A stretch of DNA of 64,000 nucleotides from Campylobacter cuniculorum DSM 23162 = LMG 24588 (GCF_002104335.1 NZ_CP020867.1:1649206-1713205), one strand, 5' to 3'; shown: positions 45,890 through 58,009, numbered from the stretch's first letter. Translations and numbers: made by a program. Notes: generated by a model not told the origin, from the letters alone.

Positions 45890-46339
45890 GTCTCTATGAA
45901 TTATTTTTAAATGACAAATAAATTAAAAAATTTAAAGCATGAAAATAAAAAATACTTTATCTTAATGGGATAAATTCAAATGTTTGCAGTAGCAGCAAAT
46001 ACAGCTTAAACTTTTTAAATTGATATCCAAATCAGGCAAAAACCAAAATAAAATATAAAAAAACAAAATTATCTTATAACCAAAATTCTAATCTCTAAGT
46101 TTTTCAAATTTTAGAAAAAGTTTAAAAAGATAATCAATTTATTGATTATAAAAATTAACCAAGAGGTATTTGATATTTAATTGTTTTTATATTTTTAAAT
46201 ATGCTATCAGGTGAATAATTTCAAATCTCTTAAAAAATAAGTCTAAAGTTTAAAAATAAAGGTTTAGATTTGCTATATTATAAAAAATCAATTAAATTTT
46301 TATATTAAAACAAATTTTAAATTCGTATAAAAATGTTTT
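45868..46339. other. Gene-free region between tctA and mreC
   Basis: 472 nt between convergent genes, very AT-rich. Apart from the terminator-like hairpin at its left edge it holds only short frames. No RNA gene, insertion-sequence end or repeat array is visible. Confidence 0.55.
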
Positions 46340-47089
46340 TTATAAGTGTTCAACCAAATATAAATACACAGGAATATTCACTTCTATATAGGGCTTTACT
46401 TTAGCATTGAGATACATCTCCTCATCAATGACCTCGTCAATGACTCCTACGGGAATTCCCGCAAAAAAGATGTTGTCAAGTCCGCTGGTTAAAATCTCGT
46501 CACCAACTTTGATTTTTGCATATTTAGGAATGAATTTGACCATAATTTTATCGTTTTGTCCCTGTATGATTCCGGGAAATTTGTCTTTTCCTATATAAAC
46601 TGAAAAACTGCATTGCTCATCACCTTGTAAAATTGCCATTGTTCTGCCATCTTTATTGACAGCAATTCCGGCTGTATAGCCCTTGTAAATAATTCCAGAA
46701 ATTCCGCTAGGAATATGCATTATCGAGTCAAGCCATACTTTTTTATAATCATTCATTTGCACATAAGACATTGCTCTTGCTAAGGAGATATTGGGGAAAT
46801 ATTGCGTGGAATTTTTATCCTCTAAAAGGCGATTGAGTTCATTAGAAAGGGTTATTGCTAAAATGGCATTACGTTCTAATTCCTTGTTTTTTTCTTTTAA
46901 AGTAGCAATTTGTTCAGCTTGATTGAAATGTTCTGAAATTTTTTCGCCTACAAACTCCTTAAAATCATAGAGTTTTCCAATAATAAAATCATTGATAAAA
47001 AGAATATTTTTTTTAATCAATCCTCCATAATGCAAAGAAACAACCACTAAAAAAGCTAAGATTAAAATAAATACAATTTTATTCTTCAT
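46340..47089 (-). CDS. mreC: Rod shape-determining protein MreC
   Basis: Bitopic inner-membrane protein linking MreB to periplasmic cell-wall enzymes. N-terminal helix (about residues 5-25), coiled coil ([20 protein letters not shown]), then the two beta-barrel lobes ([20 protein letters not shown] and [16 protein letters not shown]). 249 residues. It overlaps mreB by 11 nt. Its 3' end faces a 470-nt gene-free region. Confidence 0.95.
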   Translation of the reverse strand: MKNKIVFILILAFLVVVSLHYGGLIKKNILFINDFIIGKLYDFKEFVGEKISEHFNQAEQIATLKEKNKELERNAILAITLSNELNRLLEDKNSTQYFPNISLARAMSYVQMNDYKKVWLDSIMHIPSGISGIIYKGYTAGIAVNKDGRTMAILQGDEQCSFSVYIGKDKFPGIIQGQNDKIMVKFIPKYAKIKVGDEILTSGLDNIFFAGIPVGVIDEVIDEEMYLNAKVKPYIEVNIPVYLYLVEHL

Positions 47090-48122
47090 TTGTGAGTTGT
47101 TGCAATAAAGAAATTTCCTCTAAAGCCCTACCTGTGCCTTTAGCAACAGCTAATAAAGGTTCATCTGCTACATATACAGGCAAACGCACAACTTCGGATA
47201 AATACTTATCAAGCCCCCGAATCAAAGCTCCGCCTCCGGTCAATACAACTCCATTTTCAACTATATCTGAAGCCAAATCCGGTGGCATCATTTCAAGCAC
47301 CATTTTTAAAGCATCAGAAATTTCTTTTAAATACTCCTTCATGGCTTCTCTTACATCTTCACTTGTAAGCTCTATGGAATTTAAAAGTCCTGTAACTTGG
47401 TCGCGTCCCTTGACAACCATTGAAAGTTCTTTTGGAAGCTGCACCGCTGAACCGATATTGATTTTAATCTCCTCTCCCGTTCTTTCGCCTATGACGAGAT
47501 TGTATTTTTCTTTGACATAATTGACTATACCCATATCAAGTTTATCTCCAGCTGTGCGAATGGATTTTGAAATCACCAATCCCCCTAAAGAAATCACGCC
47601 AATTTCAGTCGTTCCACCCCCAATATCCACAACTAAATTTCCCTTAGGTTCTTGTATGGGTAAATTTGCACCAATCGCTGCAGCCATAGGCTCTTCTATC
47701 AAAAATACTTCTCTAGCTCCAGCACTCAAAGCACTTTCCCTCACAGCTTTTCTTTCAACTTGAGTGAGTCCATAAGGCACAGAAATGATGATTCTAGGAC
47801 GCAAAAAGGATTTTCTGCGGTGTGTTTTTTCAATAAAATAACGAATCATTCTTTCGGTCATATCAAAATCAGCTATAACTCCATCTTTCATAGGGCGAAT
47901 GGCTTCTATGTTGCCCGGAGTTTTACCCACCATTTCTTTAGCTTCTTTACCCACCGCTAGAATTTTCGCTTTTCCGCCTCCATATCTTTCGCGTTCTACC
48001 GCCACTACAGAAGGTTCATTAATCACTATGCCTTTATCTTTGACCAAAACTAAAGTGTTAGCTGTGCCTAAATCTATACCCATATCGCTAGAGAAAAATC
48101 CTATAAGCTGGTCTAGTATCAT
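47079..48122 (-). CDS. mreB: Rod shape-determining actin MreB
   Basis: Bacterial actin directing lateral wall synthesis. Phosphate-1 loop [12 protein letters not shown], connect-1 [18 protein letters not shown], phosphate-2 [18 protein letters not shown], and adenosine motif [19 protein letters not shown]. 347 residues, typical. It starts 10 nt after clpX ends and overlaps mreC by 11 nt. Confidence 0.98.
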   Translation of the reverse strand: MILDQLIGFFSSDMGIDLGTANTLVLVKDKGIVINEPSVVAVERERYGGGKAKILAVGKEAKEMVGKTPGNIEAIRPMKDGVIADFDMTERMIRYFIEKTHRRKSFLRPRIIISVPYGLTQVERKAVRESALSAGAREVFLIEEPMAAAIGANLPIQEPKGNLVVDIGGGTTEIGVISLGGLVISKSIRTAGDKLDMGIVNYVKEKYNLVIGERTGEEIKINIGSAVQLPKELSMVVKGRDQVTGLLNSIELTSEDVREAMKEYLKEISDALKMVLEMMPPDLASDIVENGVVLTGGGALIRGLDKYLSEVVRLPVYVADEPLLAVAKGTGRALEEISLLQQLTNEE

Positions 48123-48132
48123 TTCTTTCCTT

Positions 48133-49365
48133 TTAACTTATTTTTCTTTTAATTAACAAAGCTTTTGCCCCTTCGCAAACAACTTCTTTTGTAATGACTA
48201 TATCATAGTTTTTATATTCAGGTAATTCAAACATCAAATCCACCATTATTTCTTCTATAATACTCCTAAGTCCTCTCGCACCGGTTTTACGCTCTAAAGC
48301 AAGTTGGGCAATTGCTCTTAAAGCTTCATTTTCAAATTTTAAATTCACTCCATCAATCGCAAATAATTTTTGATATTGTTTTATAATAGCGTTCTTAGGT
48401 TCGGTTAAAATGCGTATCATATCCTCTTCACTCAATTCATTTAAAGAAGCAATGACATGGAGTCGTCCTATGAGTTCAGGGATTAAACCAAAATGCACCA
48501 AATCATCAGGTTCAATCTTTTCAAGTAAATTTTTTTGTAAATTAGACTCTTTATCATCAAAAAAACCTACGATTTTATCCCCTTTTTTGCGTTTGAGTAT
48601 GATTTCAAGTCCATCAAATGCCCCTCCACAAACAAATAAAATATTTGAAGTGTCTATTTGTATAAAATCTTGATTAGGATGCTTTCTACCGCCTTTTGGA
48701 GGAATATTGACAAGAGAACCTTCTATGATTTTAAGCAAGGCTTGTTGCACACCTTCTCCGCTCACATCACGAGTGATAGAGCGATTTTCACTCATTCTTG
48801 CAATCTTATCAATCTCATCAATAAAAACTATACCTTTTTGAGCCCTTTCAACATCTCCATCAGCGGCTTGTAAAAGTCTTGTCAATATATTTTCAACATC
48901 TTCTCCAACATATCCTGCTTCAGTGAGTGAAGTTGCATCACAGATTGCAATAGGAACATCTAAAAATCTTGCCAAGGTTTGAGCAAGCAGAGTTTTCCCG
49001 CTTCCTGTGGGACCTACAAGTAAAATATTTGACTTAAAAAGCTCTGTATCATCATCTTGCAAATCTGCTCTAAAAAGCCTTTTATAATGGTTATAAACTC
49101 CGACACTAAAAATCTTCTTTGCCTTATCTTGTCCTATAACATAGGCGTCCAAATAGGCTTTTAATTCTTTAGGTGTGATGTTTTGAAAATTTACAATATG
49201 CTTTTCTTTAGGTTCTTTTGGATTTTTTGTTTGACCAAAAATAATATCATAAGCACCTTCAACACAATATTGACAAATGCAAACATCATCTTGCTCATTA
49301 TTTGATAGGACTATTCTTTGCGGACTTTCATTTTCATTGCAAAAACTACATCTTCTTTTAGTCAT
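48133..49365 (-). CDS. clpX: ATP-dependent Clp protease ATP-binding subunit ClpX
   Basis: AAA+ unfoldase feeding ClpP. N-terminal zinc finger (CSFCN and CQYC), Walker [13 protein letters not shown], pore loop GYVGEDVE, Walker [11 protein letters not shown] and a C-terminal sensor-2 domain ([12 protein letters not shown]). I start it at ATG 49365 (MTKRRCSFC), which overlaps the lpxA stop by 8 nt; the longer in-frame start at 49419 would add 18 non-family residues from inside lpxA. Confidence 0.97.
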   Translation of the reverse strand: MTKRRCSFCNENESPQRIVLSNNEQDDVCICQYCVEGAYDIIFGQTKNPKEPKEKHIVNFQNITPKELKAYLDAYVIGQDKAKKIFSVGVYNHYKRLFRADLQDDDTELFKSNILLVGPTGSGKTLLAQTLARFLDVPIAICDATSLTEAGYVGEDVENILTRLLQAADGDVERAQKGIVFIDEIDKIARMSENRSITRDVSGEGVQQALLKIIEGSLVNIPPKGGRKHPNQDFIQIDTSNILFVCGGAFDGLEIILKRKKGDKIVGFFDDKESNLQKNLLEKIEPDDLVHFGLIPELIGRLHVIASLNELSEEDMIRILTEPKNAIIKQYQKLFAIDGVNLKFENEALRAIAQLALERKTGARGLRSIIEEIMVDLMFELPEYKNYDIVITKEVVCEGAKALLIKRKIS

Positions 49366-50152
49366 TATTCCTTCCTCGATAAACCGGAATTCCGCGTTTG
49401 GTTTCAAAAATAAACTCACACATTTTATTTACATTTTCGCTAATATTTTTTTCAAGCAGAATTTTTGCATTTTCTTTCAAATCCCCTTTTTTAAATAAAA
49501 ATTTATAAGCCTTATTTAAATTTTCTACCTCATCTTTATCGAAACGACGACGAATTCCTACCAGATTAAGACTTCGAATACTCGCACGATTTCCTTCTGC
49601 TAAGCAAAAAGGCACAATATCTTGAGAAAGTGCTGAAGCTCCGGCTATCATACAACCCTCTCCCACACGGACAAATTGATGAATAGGAGTCAAACCGCCA
49701 ACAACAACATAATCACCCAGCTCAACATGCCCTGCTAAAGTTGCGTTATTTGCCAAAATGATATGATTGCCCAAACTGCAATCATGTGCAATATGACAAT
49801 AAGCCATGATAAAAGCATTATCGCCGATTCTTGTAAAGCCATCTCCCTTAGCAGTGCCTGAATTAATCGTTACAAATTCTCTAATTGTCGCATTTTTTCC
49901 GATTATCACCCCTGTAAAATTTTCATCTTTATAAGAAATATCTTGCGGAATATCTCCTACAATCGCATAAGAAAATATACGACTCTTATCTCCTATGGTG
50001 GTATTAGCTAAAATTCTTGCTCCTTGTTTAATCACAACCTCATCGCCTATCTTAGCATCTTTACTCACATAAGCATAAGCTTCTATCTTGACGCCTTGAC
50101 CTAAAACAGCACCATCTTCTATGATTGCACTTGAATGAATTTGATTTTTCAT
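49358..50152 (-). CDS. lpxA: UDP-N-acetylglucosamine acyltransferase LpxA
   Basis: First enzyme of lipid A synthesis. N-terminal left-handed beta helix of hexapeptide repeats ([24 protein letters not shown] pattern), catalytic His in [14 protein letters not shown], and [14 protein letters not shown], followed by a helical C-terminus. 264 residues. ATG overlaps the fabZ stop by 4 nt. Confidence 0.97.
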   Translation of the reverse strand: MKNQIHSSAIIEDGAVLGQGVKIEAYAYVSKDAKIGDEVVIKQGARILANTTIGDKSRIFSYAIVGDIPQDISYKDENFTGVIIGKNATIREFVTINSGTAKGDGFTRIGDNAFIMAYCHIAHDCSLGNHIILANNATLAGHVELGDYVVVGGLTPIHQFVRVGEGCMIAGASALSQDIVPFCLAEGNRASIRSLNLVGIRRRFDKDEVENLNKAYKFLFKKGDLKENAKILLEKNISENVNKMCEFIFETKRGIPVYRGRNND

Positions 50153-50589
50153 CTATCTACAATCATCGCCTTAAGTTCTGCCTCTGCAACCAAATTCTCA
50201 TCCACAAAGGCTCGTCCTTTAAAAACCCATAAATTCCCACGATTTTTGACCACTTGCATTTCATAATCCAAGCGATCCGCTGGACGCACAGGATTTCTAA
50301 ATTTTGCCCCGTCAATTCCCGTAAAATACACAACTTTAGACTTTGGATCAACTTTATCGTCCATACTTTCAAAGGCTAAAACTCCTCCGGTTTGTGCCAT
50401 ACCTTCTAAGATTAAAACGCCCGGATAAATCGGGTGATTTGGAAAATGTCCTATAAAAATAGGGTCGCTAATGCTGATATTTTTATAACCCTTAACAATC
50501 TCTCCAATTTTAAGCTCTGTGATTTTATCTACAAGCAAAAAAGGATAACGATGCGGTAAAATTTCTTGGATTTGTGTTACATTTATCAT
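50149..50589 (-). CDS. fabZ: 3-hydroxyacyl-ACP dehydratase FabZ
   Basis: Hot-dog-fold dehydratase of fatty acid elongation. Catalytic His in [13 protein letters not shown] and Glu in [14 protein letters not shown]. 146 residues. First gene of the fabZ-lpxA-clpX-mreB-mreC run, an order that ties fatty acid supply, lipid A and cell shape together. Confidence 0.97.
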   Translation of the reverse strand: MINVTQIQEILPHRYPFLLVDKITELKIGEIVKGYKNISISDPIFIGHFPNHPIYPGVLILEGMAQTGGVLAFESMDDKVDPKSKVVYFTGIDGAKFRNPVRPADRLDYEMQVVKNRGNLWVFKGRAFVDENLVAEAELKAMIVDR

Positions 50590-50747
50590 TTGCTTTAAAA
50601 CCTAAAAAATTAATCAAAATATATGAAAGAATTTTACAAAAAAAATACTAATAAAATTATAAAATAATTTTATTATTTTAAAAATTTTTATCAAAATTTA
50701 TTTTTTGTTTTTTTAAAGCGACTCAATATTTTGCGTAAAAAATTGAC

Positions 50748-51821
50748 TCATAAAAATGCAATTTTTTCTTTGGTGTCAAAATAAATTTCACTCTTTGCTG
50801 AAATTTCATAGCGTCCCTTTGGAATTTGTTTTAAAATGATAATGGGAGAGAGATTATAGGCTTCAAGAAGTTTTTGACGCAGTTTAATTTCTTGTTCTAT
50901 ACTTAGAGGTTTTTCTAAGAAATTTTCATAATTTTTAAATTTATTTTTACAAAGTGCATTAAAATACTCAAAATCTAAGAAAATCATTTCATCTTTTAAG
51001 CTTTTATAAATTCCCTTAAAATCATTATCTAAAGAAAATTTTGTCCAAGCATTTTTAAAATGTGAATAAAACAAAATATGAGCCTTGACGGCTTGATTGT
51101 TAATTTTTATTAAGGCTTTTAAAAGACGATAATTAAGAAATTTCTCTCTTGAAAGCTCAAAGGGAATTCCTTTTTTTTCTAAAGAACGCACCTTTTTATA
51201 GAGTGCGATTCTTGCTTCAATGCTTGCGGGTAAAATTTGACGCGAAATAGGCGACATGAGCTCATCAATAAAAGCTTTATTTTCTTTTTGTTTTTTCAGC
51301 CCATAAATGCAACCGCAATAATTTTGATGGTAGAGTTTATCCTCTTTTGCAAGTTTAAATTGTCTCGTGCTTCCCCCATTTTTGCGAAAATCTACAGCTA
51401 AAAATTCAATGCCATAGGGTTTGCATTCTTTTTCCAAAGCCTTTTTAAGTTGCTCTAAATCCTTTTTAGGACTCATCAAAAGAGTTGTTGTGAGTTTCTT
51501 TTCTCCAAGCTTAAATGCAAGTTGAGCACTTCCTTTCATTCTAAAATCAAAGCAAATCTCACATCTTGCTCCTTTTTCTGGCTCATCTTCGTAGCCTTTA
51601 ACAGCATTGAGCCATTTTTCGTATTCATATTCTCCTTTATAAAGTTTGATTTTAAGCTTATCGCAGGAACGTTTCACATCTAAAAATCTTAATTCATACT
51701 CGCTATAAGGATGAATATTTGGGTCATAAAAATAGGCAACAAGCTTTTCTTTAGGATAAACGCGTTTTAATTCTTGTATGAAATAATGAGAATCGACACT
51801 ACAACAAATATGCACTAACAT
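50748..51821 (-). CDS. queH: Epoxyqueuosine reductase QueH
   Basis: Reduces epoxyqueuosine to queuosine at tRNA position 34; non-homologous replacement of QueG. Iron-sulfur and disulfide cysteines are visible as HICCSV (residues 4-8), ARCEICFDFRM (about 84-94) and NYCGCIYG (about 172). 357 residues, longer than minimal QueH because of a C-terminal extension of about 150 residues of unclear role. It overlaps the bcp stop by one base. Confidence 0.9.
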   Translation of the reverse strand: MLVHICCSVDSHYFIQELKRVYPKEKLVAYFYDPNIHPYSEYELRFLDVKRSCDKLKIKLYKGEYEYEKWLNAVKGYEDEPEKGARCEICFDFRMKGSAQLAFKLGEKKLTTTLLMSPKKDLEQLKKALEKECKPYGIEFLAVDFRKNGGSTRQFKLAKEDKLYHQNYCGCIYGLKKQKENKAFIDELMSPISRQILPASIEARIALYKKVRSLEKKGIPFELSREKFLNYRLLKALIKINNQAVKAHILFYSHFKNAWTKFSLDNDFKGIYKSLKDEMIFLDFEYFNALCKNKFKNYENFLEKPLSIEQEIKLRQKLLEAYNLSPIIILKQIPKGRYEISAKSEIYFDTKEKIAFL

Positions 51822-52279
51822 TAAAGCTCTTCTAAAACCTTTAGAACATGGTCTTTTACGCGAACATTTCTATAAATTTTAGCGATATTTCCTTTCTCAT
51901 CAATCACAAAGGTTGAACGGATAATCCCCTCGTATTCTTTACCATAATTTTTCTTCACGCCCCAAACTCCATAATTTTTAGCCACTTCTTTTTCATCATC
52001 ACTCAATAAAATATGTTTGAGTTTAAATTTTTCAATAAATTGTCCATGGGATTGAATGCTATCAGGACTAATTCCTATAATCACAGCATTTTTATCCATA
52101 AATTTTTCATAATTTTGAGTGAATTCACAAGCTTGAGTTGTGCAACCGGGTGTATTGTCTTTAGGATAAAAATACAAAATCACCTTTTTACCAATGAAAT
52201 CTTTAAGAGAAATCTTGACTCCATCTTGATTAAGAAGCTCAAATTGCGGAGCCTTATCCGCGATTTTTAAATCACTCAT
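51821..52279 (-). CDS. bcp: Thiol peroxidase Bcp (peroxiredoxin)
   Basis: Atypical 2-Cys peroxiredoxin detoxifying peroxides. Peroxidatic motif PKDNTPGCTTQACEF with peroxidatic and resolving Cys five residues apart. 152 residues from ATG 52279 (MSDLKIADKAPQF), which overlaps the tautomerase stop by 8 nt and follows GGAGG; the upstream in-frame ATG lies inside the tautomerase gene. Confidence 0.95.
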   Translation of the reverse strand: MSDLKIADKAPQFELLNQDGVKISLKDFIGKKVILYFYPKDNTPGCTTQACEFTQNYEKFMDKNAVIIGISPDSIQSHGQFIEKFKLKHILLSDDEKEVAKNYGVWGVKKNYGKEYEGIIRSTFVIDEKGNIAKIYRNVRVKDHVLKVLEEL

Positions 52280-52484
52280 TTTTTGCCTCCTTTGCCTTAA
52301 TGCTTTCAACACTTTCTCCCCCAAAGCCTATATCAAAAGGCTCACTTTCTTCAATCATTATAACGATTCTTTCTTTGGCTTTATTGTATTTTTTGTTTAA
52401 AAGCTCGGTTATATCGCTGATTAACGCGGCTTTTTGCTCTTTACTCATTGCAGGTTTTGCAAGTTTTATTGTTACAATAGGCAT
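52272..52484 (-). CDS. 4-oxalocrotonate tautomerase-like protein
   Basis: 70-residue tautomerase-superfamily protein starting MPIVTIKLAKPAMS, with catalytic Pro exposed after Met removal, and a conserved MIEESEPFDIGFGG stretch. Start at ATG 52484 behind GAGGAATTT; the in-frame ATG at 52526 would bury the catalytic Pro. Natural substrate unknown in Campylobacter. First gene of a three-gene run with bcp and queH. Confidence 0.9.
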   Translation of the reverse strand: MPIVTIKLAKPAMSKEQKAALISDITELLNKKYNKAKERIVIMIEESEPFDIGFGGESVESIKAKEAKNE

Positions 52485-52614
52485 AAATTCCTCCAAAATT
52501 TTTAAAACTAACAATAATTTTAACAATATTTATTTAATTGTTAGTATATTTTTGTTAAAATTCATCGGTATTTATTGAATTTCTTAAGAAAATTTTAATA
52601 AAAAAGGCAAAAAA

Positions 52615-53535
52615 ATGATTAAAGCAGATAAAATTTGGCTTGATGGGAAATTTGTTGATTTTAAAGATGCGAATTTGCACTTTTTAACACATTCTTTGCA
52701 TTATGGTAATGCAGTTTTTGAAGGCACCAGAGCCTATAAAACTCAAAAGGGTTTAGCGGTTTTTAGACTTAAAGATCATACAAAAAGATTGCTAGAATCT
52801 GCAAAAATTACCTTGATTCAATGCCCTTTTTCTCAACAAGAACTCGAAGAGGCACAGATTGAACTTTTAAGGGTCAATCAGTTTCAAAATAATACTTACA
52901 TACGTCCCTTGATTTTTCTTGGTGAAGGGATAATGGGGCTTTATCATGCAAAAGCACCGGTACGCGTTGGGATTGCGGCTTGGGAATGGGGGGCTTATCT
53001 TGGAGATGAGGGTTTAGAAAAAGGGATTAAGGTTAAAATTTCATCTTTAGCAAGAAATAGCGTCAAATCATCGTTTCCAAAGGCTAAAGCAAGTGCAAAT
53101 TATCTTAATTCTCAAATCGCTAAATTTGAAGCCATTGAGGCAGGGTATGAAGAGGCTTTATTGCTTGATGAAGAGGGTTTTGTCGCTGAAGGTACAGGAG
53201 AGTGTTTTTTCATCGTTAAAGACGGGGTTTTAATCTCTCCGCCTAATGATTTTTCTTTGAAAAGTATCACTCAAGATACGGTATTAAAAATCGCTGAAGA
53301 TCTTGGGATTAAAGTATTACGTGAAAGAATTTCAAGAGATGAGGTCTATACAGCCGATGAAGCCTTTTTCACAGGAACAGCGGCTGAAGTGACTCCGATT
53401 AATTATATCGATGCAAGAACTATAGGCAATGGTTTAAGGGGAGAAATGACTAAAAAAATACAAGATGCGTTTTTTGATATTGTTTATGGACGCAATGCAA
53501 AATATGACTCAATGCTAACTTATATTAAAGGATAG
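52615..53535 (+). CDS. ilvE: Branched-chain amino acid aminotransferase IlvE
   Basis: PLP enzyme for the last step of Ile, Leu and Val synthesis. Fold-type IV features: LTHSLHYGNAVFEGTRAY near the start, PLP-Lys in PKAKASANYLNSQ, EGTGECFFIVKDG, and the C-terminal AFFTGTAAEVTPI. 306 residues. 2 nt before the SPFH gene. Confidence 0.96.
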   Translation: MIKADKIWLDGKFVDFKDANLHFLTHSLHYGNAVFEGTRAYKTQKGLAVFRLKDHTKRLLESAKITLIQCPFSQQELEEAQIELLRVNQFQNNTYIRPLIFLGEGIMGLYHAKAPVRVGIAAWEWGAYLGDEGLEKGIKVKISSLARNSVKSSFPKAKASANYLNSQIAKFEAIEAGYEEALLLDEEGFVAEGTGECFFIVKDGVLISPPNDFSLKSITQDTVLKIAEDLGIKVLRERISRDEVYTADEAFFTGTAAEVTPINYIDARTIGNGLRGEMTKKIQDAFFDIVYGRNAKYDSMLTYIKG

Positions 53536-53537
53536 GA

Positions 53538-54602
53538 ATGCCAGCGGATTTAAATGATTATTTTAATAAAAAAAATTCAAATTCTTCAGGAGGTGGTAAC
53601 AATCGCCAAAATTTTAATTTTAAAGCCCCAGAATTTAATTTCAAGGGTTTTGGGAAATTTTCCCCACTCATTTATATACTCATCATTATCATTTTAGTCT
53701 TTGCTCTTGCAAAACCTTTTGCTATTGTCAATGAAGGTGAAATGGGGATTAAGGTTACAACGGGAAGCTATGATCCCACCCCTTTAAAATCGGGTTTGCA
53801 TTTTTTTGTGCCGATTTTTCAAAAGATTATCGTTGTAGATACCAGACAAAGACAAATGACTTATACTTCTTTGGATGGGGGCAATGATAGTTTGCAAACG
53901 GGAACAGGAATCATCAATAAAAACAGCATTTCTGTTTTGGATAAAGATGGTTTAACCGTGCTTGTTAATATCACTGTTAAATACAATCTTAATCCCAATG
54001 AAGTGCCAAATACCATTGCAAATTGGAATTTAAATTGGGAAAATAAAATCATCGACCCAACCGTGCGTAATGTTGTCCAAAGTGTGATAGGACAATACAC
54101 AGCAGAAACCTTGCCAGCAAACCGTAATGCCATTGCCGAACATATTAGCGAGGGAGTGACTAAGAGTATTTCTTCATTGTCTAATGACCCTGTGCAACTT
54201 CAAGCTGTTGAATTAAGAGAGATAGTCCTTCCTACAAGGGTTAAAGAACAAATTGAAAAAGTGCAAATCGCTAAACAAGAAGCGGTTAGAGCTGTGCAAG
54301 AAGCTATAAGACAAGCCACTTTAGCTGAAGGTGAAGCGAATGCAACCATCATTAGCTCTAAGGGTAAGGCTGATGCGATTAAGATTGAGGCTCAAGCTCA
54401 AGCCTTTGCGAATAAAGAAATTGCAGAAAGTCTTAATAATCCTTTGTTGAATCTTAAACAGATTGAAACTCAAAAGGAATTTAATGAAGCACTTAAGGTC
54501 AATCAAGATGCTAAAATTTTCTTAACGCCCGGTGGTGCAGTGCCAAATATTTGGGTGGATACTAAGGATAATAAAAAGCAAAGTTCTATAAATTTACAAT
54601 AA
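53538..54602 (+). CDS. SPFH/prohibitin-family membrane protein
   Basis: 354 residues. Ser/Gly/Asn-rich N-terminus, one membrane helix (about 40-60), then a band-7/prohibitin domain (IVNEGEMGIKVTTGSYDP to about residue 230) and a coiled region with REIVLPTRVKEQIEKVQIAKQEAVRA. Resembles HflK/stomatin-type scaffolds that organise membrane microdomains or regulate FtsH. Located between ilvE and two DUF2393-type genes, an arrangement I recall from C. jejuni. Confidence 0.9.
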   Translation: MPADLNDYFNKKNSNSSGGGNNRQNFNFKAPEFNFKGFGKFSPLIYILIIIILVFALAKPFAIVNEGEMGIKVTTGSYDPTPLKSGLHFFVPIFQKIIVVDTRQRQMTYTSLDGGNDSLQTGTGIINKNSISVLDKDGLTVLVNITVKYNLNPNEVPNTIANWNLNWENKIIDPTVRNVVQSVIGQYTAETLPANRNAIAEHISEGVTKSISSLSNDPVQLQAVELREIVLPTRVKEQIEKVQIAKQEAVRAVQEAIRQATLAEGEANATIISSKGKADAIKIEAQAQAFANKEIAESLNNPLLNLKQIETQKEFNEALKVNQDAKIFLTPGGAVPNIWVDTKDNKKQSSINLQ

Positions 54603-54614
54603 GTTAGGACAAAG

Positions 54615-55145
54615 GTGGAAAGTTTTAAGGAATTTATACTTTATTATACCAGACATTTTTATCTGGTTGATTATATGCTGATTTTATTCGTCTTTTTTCT
54701 TTTCACCTCTATTTTACTTCTATGCGTTCTTTTAAGGCATAGACCTGTGATAGGATTGTTTATTATAGCTATTGATATTGTTGTTTGTTTTTTGATTTAT
54801 ATCTATGGTTATAAATTCATTGATTCAACTGCAAGAAGTAGAAAAACAGCTATAATCGAACAAAAAATTTTGAAAACTTCTGGGGCATTGGCTGTGGATT
54901 TTAGTATCACTAATACTTCTAAAAGAGATTTTAAAGAATGTAAAATTACGGCTAAAATTTTCAAAGATAAACTACCAGAAGATGACTTCTTAACAGAATA
55001 TAAAAATAAATTTTTGCCCTACAGAAAAAGAAGCAGAGAGATTAAAGAGCTTAAAAAAGAGCAAACTCAAAACCAAAGAATTTCTTTTGAGAATTTCACC
55101 TATGAGAATAATTATACCCTTCGTTTAAGTTCGGAGTGTTTTTAA
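54615..55145 (+). CDS. Membrane protein, DUF2393-like (first of two)
   Basis: About 176 residues from a GTG start at about 54615, close behind AGGACAAAGG. Two N-terminal hydrophobic helices (about 18-40 and 46-68) are followed by a periplasmic or cytoplasmic beta-rich domain (ALAVDFSITNTSKRDFKECKITAKIF) ending in a basic, Gln-rich part. The layout matches the DUF2393 family of Campylobacterota. The next gene has the same architecture and starts directly after its stop (TAAATG). Function unknown. Confidence 0.8.
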   Translation: MESFKEFILYYTRHFYLVDYMLILFVFFLFTSILLLCVLLRHRPVIGLFIIAIDIVVCFLIYIYGYKFIDSTARSRKTAIIEQKILKTSGALAVDFSITNTSKRDFKECKITAKIFKDKLPEDDFLTEYKNKFLPYRKRSREIKELKKEQTQNQRISFENFTYENNYTLRLSSECF

Positions 55146-55655
55146 ATGCAATTTACGATTTTTCATTATTTAACCCTAATCATTTTGATTTTATGCCTTG
55201 CTTTGGTTTGTGTGATTATTTTTCTTAAGGTTAAGCAAAAAGAAATTGCTTTGATTTCTTATACCATTAGTGTTGTTTTTACTGCGATTTTAACCTATTC
55301 TTTGTTTTTACTCATTAATGAATTCATCACCAAAGCATCTTTGGTGCGTTTGACTTATACGCGGGATTTAAGAAATGAAAGTTTGATTGTGAATGGAAGA
55401 GTGCAAAATCTCAATCAATTTTATGTAAGAAAATGCTATTTGTATTTAACCATAACAAACAAAAAACAAACGGGCGGGGAAGTTTTTGACAATAAAAACA
55501 TAGAAAAAGCAAAAATGCAAAATACAAGCGTTTCTTACATCATAGAAATTATTGATAAGCTCCCCGGACACACTTATAAAGATTTCACCGCCCAAGTTCC
55601 TTTTCCACCAAGTTTCGCACGGCCAGAATTTTACCACATTTTAAAATGCACTTAA
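55146..55655 (+). CDS. Membrane protein, DUF2393-like (second of two)
   Basis: 169 residues with the same plan as its upstream neighbour: two N-terminal helices (about 6-28 and 38-58), then a beta-rich domain (LIVNGRVQNLNQFYVRKCYLYLTI). Probably an ancient tandem duplicate, since only layout and not close sequence is shared. It ends tail to tail with nifU with a 4-nt overlap. Confidence 0.8.
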   Translation: MQFTIFHYLTLIILILCLALVCVIIFLKVKQKEIALISYTISVVFTAILTYSLFLLINEFITKASLVRLTYTRDLRNESLIVNGRVQNLNQFYVRKCYLYLTITNKKQTGGEVFDNKNIEKAKMQNTSVSYIIEIIDKLPGHTYKDFTAQVPFPPSFARPEFYHILKCT

Positions 55656-56623
55656 ACAGGCATTACGCGTATATTTGGACTTAATTCTTCTTGTAAAATG
55701 GTTTCAATAGCATAAAGAGTCGCCCCGCTTCCACTCGAGCAACCGCTACAAGCTCCAAGATAACGTATATAAACATCAATCGCTGCCCCTTCAGCCTTTT
55801 GTATATCAATCACTTCTAAATCCCCGCCGTCATTATGAAGCATAGGTCGAATTTGCTCATCTAAAATGCTCTCCACAGCCTTTAGTTGTCCTACCAAGGT
55901 CATTTCATCGAAAGAAGCATCATTTTTAGTGGCGTTTTTAAGTTTTTCTTTATCCATTTGTGCCCTCACTTCAGCCAAAATATCAACCAGATAATAATCT
56001 CTTTTTTCATGTCCGCCCGGTTTAATACAGGATTTACAAAAACCTCCCGCTTTAGTGTATTGTGTGATTTCTTCAACGGTATGCAAATCATTGAGTCTTA
56101 TGACCTCCTTAATCGTTCCAAGACTCACCCTTGCACACTCACAAACTATGATTTGATCTTCAAAATCTTCAGGCGAAACTCCTTTATATTGAGCCGCAGC
56201 TTGTTTAATCACATCATAAGCCATAACCGAACAATGCATTTTTTGTGGTGGAACAGCCGGAGTTTGCGGATTATCACGCATAGCAAATTCAACATCTAAA
56301 TTTGTGATTTTTACCGCTTCATCAACTTTTTTACCTATGCATAAATCAACCATAGTATCACTACTTGCAATTGCTGTACCACAACCAAAACTCTTAAATT
56401 TCGCATCGATAATTGTATCGCTTTTTTCATCAACAAGCCAATAAAGCCTTACCGCATCTCCACAGCTTTCAGCACCAAAATCTGCCACAATAAGCTTTGC
56501 ATTTGCTTTTTGAGCATCTTCTTCTGTAAATTCCCCCATATGTTCTGGGTGATTCATCCTATCTTGGACCTTTTGAGAATACTCATCCCAAATTGAACTT
56601 CCGATTAAATTATTTTTTCCCAT
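55652..56623 (-). CDS. nifU: Modular Fe-S scaffold NifU
   Basis: Full three-part NifU. N-terminal IscU-like domain with its Cys triad (ESCGDAVRL, FGCGTAIASSD, MHCSVMA), central [2Fe-2S] BFD-like domain (CECARVS, GFCKSCIKPGG), and C-terminal NFU domain with LGACSGCSSG. It builds clusters using sulfur from the adjacent NifS. Start at ATG 56623 (MGKNNLIGSS) behind AAAGGAAAAACT, 11 nt after nifS; an earlier in-frame ATG lies inside nifS. NIF-type machinery is the sole housekeeping system in this group. Confidence 0.95.
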   Translation of the reverse strand: MGKNNLIGSSIWDEYSQKVQDRMNHPEHMGEFTEEDAQKANAKLIVADFGAESCGDAVRLYWLVDEKSDTIIDAKFKSFGCGTAIASSDTMVDLCIGKKVDEAVKITNLDVEFAMRDNPQTPAVPPQKMHCSVMAYDVIKQAAAQYKGVSPEDFEDQIIVCECARVSLGTIKEVIRLNDLHTVEEITQYTKAGGFCKSCIKPGGHEKRDYYLVDILAEVRAQMDKEKLKNATKNDASFDEMTLVGQLKAVESILDEQIRPMLHNDGGDLEVIDIQKAEGAAIDVYIRYLGACSGCSSGSGATLYAIETILQEELSPNIRVMPV

Positions 56624-56633
56624 AGTTTTTCCT

Positions 56634-57821
<1,188 letters not shown>

Positions 57822-58009
57822 TTACCCTCAATCTTTTCTTAAAATTTAAAATTGTTTCATCATTTTAATTAATTTAAGATATTTTTTATCCTTATTAAAT
57901 TAACAAAGAATAATATACATAAATTTATAAAATTTAGATTAAAAAACACTTAAATTTTTATAAAAGTCAAGTAAAAATTTCAACAAGAATATTTCAATGA
58001 TATTTTCAT

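Noticed and set aside
49366-49419. 18-residue N-terminal extension of ClpX
   Set aside because: It lies inside lpxA and precedes the conserved zinc-finger start MTKRRCSFC, which has its own translational-coupling overlap.
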